Assembly (NCBI RefSeq): GCF_001649575.2
Contig: NC_051437.1
Span: forward strand, 17,612,866-17,676,865
Direction of reading: 5' to 3'
Origin: Kryptolebias marmoratus
Lineage: Eukaryota > Chordata > Actinopteri > Cyprinodontiformes > Rivulidae
DNA: 64,000 nt
This document shows positions 59,222-64,000 of the stretch, piece by piece. The position numbers and the translations under genes were made by a program. The number at the start of each line of letters is the position of its first letter. Within the stretch, counting starts at the first letter, position 1. A model generated the notes under the pieces. The model saw only the letters and a program-made list of their open reading frames with translations, ran no database searches and was not told the DNA's origin.

Positions 59222-59935
59222 ACAGGAAGTATAGTGAGTTTGCTTTATTGTCCACCACCATAAAAGTTGGGTGATAATCTGTGTGAATTTGCTTGTCTGT
59301 CTGCTAGCAAAATATTTCATGAAGGGTTTTTAATAAAACTTTCAGAAAATAATAGTTGGATGCACATTTACACCCGATTAACTTTCGGGGTCAACCATAA
59401 ATATGGCTGCCACAGCTAATCGACCACAGCAAACACAAAAAAAGGATAGAATTTTGTCAATTCTACAGATACTGACCGGAGAGGAGAGCTATCCCCAACA
59501 CATGGTTTGCATGCTAAAAGATTGACCAATGTCTTGTTTAAAACTTTGGCATTAACTGTTGGAGTCAACCTCATCCATCTGTTAGCAAAATGTCTCATGA
59601 ACCAGTGCAAGGATTTTAATGAAACACTCTTAACCCTCTCAAGGCAGGTGTTGCAACAACATATCTGATTTTTCCTGTTACTAAAACTTAATTTGAGCCT
59701 GAGAGGGTTAAAACACCCTGATTAAAGACACCTACCACAGTCAGTAACTTTAGCACACACAAAAATGTCTATAACTGTCAATTTTGCAGATATTGAGCTG
59801 AAGGATGGCGTAGCAGTTGCTAAGTGATATCACCAGCATACACCCTGACAGATCACACAAGATTTTAGTTTAAAACTTTGGCATGCAAGGCAGGTGATAT
59901 GCATTCCTTCAAGGAATGCCAGCTTCATTTAATCT
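59222..59935 (+). repeat. Dispersed repeat family A, locus 4 (two tandem units)
   Basis: Unit one has ctgctagcaaaatatttcat and atatggctgccacagctaat (about 59400). Unit two starts near 59580 with ctgttagcaaaatgtctcat and ends in the terminal block 'ggcatgcaaggcagg' and gcattccttcaaggaatgcc. Unit two is interrupted by a miniature TTAA element at 59630-59711. Confidence 0.7.
59630..59711. mobile_element. 74-bp piggyBac-like miniature element
   Basis: The ends are TTAA-CCCTCTCAAGGC and GCCTGAGAGGG-TTAA. The flanking TTAA tetranucleotides and CCCTCTC termini fit piggyBac insertion. It sits inside unit two of repeat family A, so it inserted later than that repeat. Confidence 0.65.
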
Positions 59936-60681
59936 GCACTGATATGGAATATGGGTTTTTGAAGCCAGAGTAAAAAAGAGTTATAGTCAGCATAACAACC
60001 ACTAATCAAACAGAAAAGCTGAGTTATTGTCTGGACAGGCATCATCATACCACTAAAACAGCATGTAATTTACTTAAAGATGTTTTCGCGGCCGCTTAAT
60101 TCTCCATAAATCGTCTCTGACAGGTGTGACATGAGAAGTGTATCGTGTACCTCGTGGAAGCATTCAACGTGCGGCTCTTTACACAAGAACATGTGACTAA
60201 TTTGTGCAGGCTCTGCAGGAAAGGTATAATTTCCTTTCTAATCATCATTTGCAGGGAAATAACATTTAGTACTCATTTGAATCCTGAAATAAAAACAAAA
60301 AAAAAAACATTTATATGTAACATGAAAAAACTGCTTTTATTTTTTTTTACCAATATAATAAGCAGTTGAAAACAACTAAAACACAGAGTATATTCCTAAC
60401 CCATCATTTTTTCTTGTAATTAAACATGCAATTACACTTGTGTTAGCGCTCGTGCACACACTGGGAATGCAGATGAGCATGAATATTTCAGCGAAGTCAA
60501 GTCTGACATCAGGCAGGTGGAAGTAAACTGCAGGCATCTCTTGCTGAGGCCTCTGGAGATTTAAGGGTGTGACACAAACATAGCGGTGGGCCAGAATCTA
60601 AACGGTTAACTTCAAAAAAAGGTTAACAGCCATGTTTTAGCAATGACTTCCTATTTCTATATTTGTCCTGTTCCTGTCTGT

Positions 60682-60692
60682 NNNNNNNNNNN
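60682..60692. other. Short assembly gap of 11 N
   Basis: Eleven N in front of a G-rich run, probably a sequencing or assembly failure at the G tract. Confidence 0.95.
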
Positions 60693-62354
60693 GGTGGGGG
60701 GTGGGGGGGGCGGAATGAGGGGACTGCAGCAGTGCAGAGGTGTGGGATGGGAGATCTAACAGAAGTGGGGAAGTCATTAACTACATATTTACATTATTGA
60801 TGAGTGCGTTCCCCTCCTCCTTATCTCCTCTGGCAATCAAAGCTGCTTTTGGAGAAGCACAGTACAAAAAAGGAGAGAATGCCACGGGCTGTTTATCCAC
60901 AACATGCCAGGACAGAAGAAGCTTTTCATCTGACCAAAAAAAAAACAATTGGATAGTTGAGCTGCAGGCTGAAACGCCCTGCCATACATCACAGGTAGTC
61001 ACCTGCCCTGTGGACTTCTGAACAATGTGACGTGCTTTCTTTACTTGTGCGACATTTGGATGTCATCTATTCCCTGAGTCACTATCACACCTGTTTCACT
61101 CTTATTATGTACGAACTCCCCTCAGAGTTGCAGACAAACAGAGACATTTTTGGACATTGTTCAGCCCTGACAGGTCAGCGGGAGGTTTAAGGTTGGATCC
61201 GTCACAGCAGCAGGGGAGCAAGCCTTGACAAATAAAAATAAAAAATAAAAAAATAACTTTGGCAATAGAAGAGTATTTAAGATCAGATGATTGTGCAGGT
61301 AAAGGTGGGTCTGTATGTGCTTGGTTTTTCTTTCTTCCACATTTCTTTATCATTCTTTCATAACATCTCTCCTGTACAGTTTGGAGAGTTGATGGGAGTT
61401 TTCTGGTGTTTTGGTGTTTTAAAATGATTTTTAGGCAGTAATTACTATAACTTCTCAGTGGAGAAGAACAAGAAAGTGAGCTCAGAGCCCTGAAAGATCA
61501 GCATTAGTCATCTAGGATATGGTGATTCAAAGTGTTTGAATAAACTGTGCTTCCTTTCTCGCTTTATGGAGAAGCTTCCCCTCTCATCTGAAAGAAGTAA
61601 AGAAGCCCTTTGGATGAAAGATGAAATAAAACAAGAAAGGAAGTTCATTTGCTTTTATTCACAGGACTTGTATCAGTTGATTAGCATTTTTAGTTCAACA
61701 GTTTGCTTCTGTTTCTACCACTTGATTAGGTTTAGACACTGAAAAGAATCATCAATTTATTTCTAAAAAACCATAGGAAAAATATGTTGCTTGTTTATTT
61801 AAGCAAAAATTACAGAACTTTAAAAATCTTTATTACCACTCAGAATGAACATTTAAAATGTGTCATGTCATCCTTATCTCCTGAAATTAACTTTTTGGAT
61901 ATTTCAGTGACAAATTAAAACAATGAAAAAAACATGTATATAAAACTAACAGACTGAAACTCCATTTTACATGATGAATCATATCATCCATCCGTGCTTC
62001 ATTAAGAAGAACTTTCCTTCATCTTAGCTCAGTAGGATGAGGACTTTGATGTGCAAACTAAAGAAACCTGAAGAACTGTTTCAGACTCAGAGGACACTCG
62101 GTTTAAAGAGGAATCAGTCAGATTTGCAAGTTTCTCTCAAACTGAACGTCTGTTTGCTGTTTAAACTAAGAAAAATTTTTAAAAAGCCTATTTGTGCTAT
62201 TCAGTATTCATCTGTTTTCAGGGTGACTGTGAAGGAACATGGGCATATTATTGACTCAAATCCATCCCTGAAAGTATTTTCCCCAAATCCCCTTTGTTTT
62301 GTTCATAAGAGACCTCCTGATTTTTCCATATTTTGCAGTTTGATCCCATCCATT

Positions 62355-62690
62355 CATCCATTTTCTTTACCTTCTTCTCCTTTCCGGGTCGCGGGGAGCT
62401 GGTGTCTGTCTCCAGCAGTCACTGTGCGAGAGGCGGGGGACACCCTGGACAGGACACAAGTCCACCACAGGCCCACAAAGAGACAAATGAGACAAACAAC
62501 CATTTACGCTCTCACTCACACCTAGGGACAGTTTTGCAGTTACCACTTAACCTAACATGCATGTTTTTGGTCTGTGGGAGGAAACTGGAGTACACAGAGT
62601 AAACCCACGTGCACACAGGGAAAACATGCAAACTGCACACAGAAAGGCAAACCACTGCACCGCTGTGGCAACCCAGTTTGAGAACTTTTA
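62355..62690 (-). repeat. Common vertebrate retroelement fragment, reverse orientation
   Basis: Landmarks in order: catccattttctttacc, cctttccgggtcgcgggg, gagaggcgggggacaccctg, ctcactcacacctagggaca, acatgcatgtttttggtctg, gggaaaacatgcaaactgca and gcaaaccactgcaccgctgt. This is a very widespread repeat in fish genomes. Open frames across it are incidental. Confidence 0.7.
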
Positions 62691-64000
62691 GTAACAAACT
62701 GCTTAAACAAAGTCAGCAGTGTAACTTTATTCTGAAGAAGGGCTCAAAAAGTCATTAGATAAATTTGTGAATATTAAATTTTTATTTACTTTTTGTAAAT
62801 CAATCAGCACAACAATAACATTAGCTTGTAACACTGCAGGATGTATTGTCCTCATCCACTTATATTATACTGGATAAAGTGTCCCAAACTTTTCTCTCTC
62901 TGGAAATTGAAGCATGCAGGACCCCATTTATGGAATCTGCCATGTTGTATGAGGGGGTAGGACTTAAAACTTGTACTAGGACCAGCATGTGCGACACTGG
63001 TTCCCTTCTGGCTTTAACTTCTGGGATCCCACATGGGGTCCAGTGTTTTATGAATAGTCAGTGGTTCTCCCTGTTTCAAATGAAATTCAAAAAAATCACA
63101 TTAAAATATGAAAATTTAGAAAAATCTAGACAAGAGGAAATTTTTAAAAGTATTTTAGAACTGGCTAAAGTAGAAAGTATATATATTTTTCCTTCATGTA
63201 AAGTTTCACCTGGTTTCACCTCCACCCACAGTTCGCATGAAACGATTTGCTCATCAACTCTCTGCATTTCTTTTGATTCACAACTATTGAAAAGAGTGAA
63301 CAGAGAAACACAACATTTCTGTGGAACTTCTACAAAACACAAAAGACTGAAGAAGATGAATACGTCATTCCTGTGTGTTTGTATTTACCACTCCAGTGTT
63401 TTTTTTTAAAATTCAGCTCTGTAGTTATTCAGTGTTGAGCAATTCAACGTGTTTGGAGGTTCACACAAGGACACGAGAGTCCACATTTATCCCTTTGTGG
63501 AGCTGTTCCTCTGATGGAGGAGAGCCTGAAGTACAGTCACACTGTTATTCCTCTCCTGGTTCTCTAATTGAGCTGCCAGTCATCCATTTGAGCAGACTTT
63601 CATGGCCTGCGAGGTAAAAGATGAAGTACGTTCAAGCCAGGATTTCCGTGGGGACACTGATGCTACAGTCCCTGTAAGGGAGGGAAGGTGTTATGAAAGA
63701 ATGAGCGACCAAAGGGAGGCTGGAGAACAGTGAGTGAAAGTGAGAGAAGAAAGAGACTCAGTAAAAAGAGGTGAGAAATTACAGCATGGAGATATAATTA
63801 CATTCATTCGGGAGCTGTTTGCAAGGAGTACAATCTCTGGCCAATATGTCCAAAGGGGGTCCTGGATGTGTGAACGCCATCTCAGAAAAAAAACAGCTGG
63901 TCACGCATTCTTCGGACACCCTCTCTGATTACAATTGCTTGCGGCGACATGAGGTCTAAAAAAAGCAGATCTAAATTCAAAGCCTCTCCACAGTAGATCA

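Larger units (their letters stand above)
57950..64000. other. Right end: no supported gene
   Basis: No open frame has splice support, family motifs or a plausible start context. Visible content: repeat family A (59222), a nested piggyBac-like miniature element (59630), a common retroelement fragment (62355), a short gap (60682) and less AT-rich blocks at 60060-60200 and 60430-60600 that may be regulatory. Confidence 0.45.

Noticed and set aside
62037..62525. 162-codon open frame
   Set aside because: The second half runs through a common retroelement fragment, and the first half has no motif or initiation context.
1..64000. CRISPR arrays, operons, riboswitches, bacterial terminators
   Set aside because: The window is vertebrate nuclear DNA; repeats seen are microsatellites and interspersed elements without spacer-repeat regularity.

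Overview
This is a piece of a teleost fish nuclear genome. The genes are intron-rich with canonical GT-AG splice sites, the intergenic DNA is AT-rich and full of fish-type interspersed repeats and microsatellites, and there are no bacterial features. Four genes could be assembled exon by exon with intact reading phase and recognised from family motifs: an Sp5-type zinc-finger gene (sp5l, minus), slc26a10 (plus), b4galnt1 (minus) and tac3 (minus). A fifth, c1galt1 (plus), is equally clear. A sixth gene is represented only by its last three coding exons at the left edge (plus) and was not recognised.

Layout: 0.36-2.85 kb, 3' end of the unidentified plus-strand gene; 6.29-8.09 kb, two-exon sp5l; 8.6-27.6 kb, a roughly 19 kb stretch without a supported gene but with LEF/TCF-like motifs, islands of less AT-rich sequence and repeats; 27.6-33.7 kb, 18 coding exons of slc26a10; 36.0-40.3 kb, 10 coding exons of b4galnt1, convergent with slc26a10, with a probable untranslated leader exon near 48.0 kb; 40.4-48.4 kb, repeat-rich DNA; 49.7-55.9 kb, c1galt1 with a promoter-like upstream segment; 56.2-57.9 kb, tac3, convergent with c1galt1; 58-64 kb, repeats and unannotated DNA. 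There are assembly gaps at 27229-27328, 45307-45406 and 60682-60692.

From general knowledge, SLC26A10 and B4GALNT1 are adjacent in human 12q13.3 and TAC3 lies in the same band, so the window preserves part of that neighbourhood. This is why I prefer the sp5l paralogue over sp5a (whose human counterpart is on 2q31). The genes are not an operon. Two encode Golgi glycosyltransferases (ganglioside GM2/GD2 synthase and core-1 O-glycan T-synthase), one a membrane anion transporter, one a neuropeptide precursor and one a Wnt-responsive type of transcription factor.

The most unusual items are: a multi-hairpin cloverleaf-like sequence at 45.6 kb; a GC-AG intron and a C-terminal tail with six N-glycosylation sequons in c1galt1; an apparently intact slc26a10; a tac3 precursor whose neurokinin B cleavage site is created across a splice junction; a perfect 38-bp inverted repeat at 15.5/15.8 kb; an inverted pair of LEF/TCF motifs at 13.2 kb; and several nested or foldback transposon remnants. 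I did not find evidence for a wholly new biological system.
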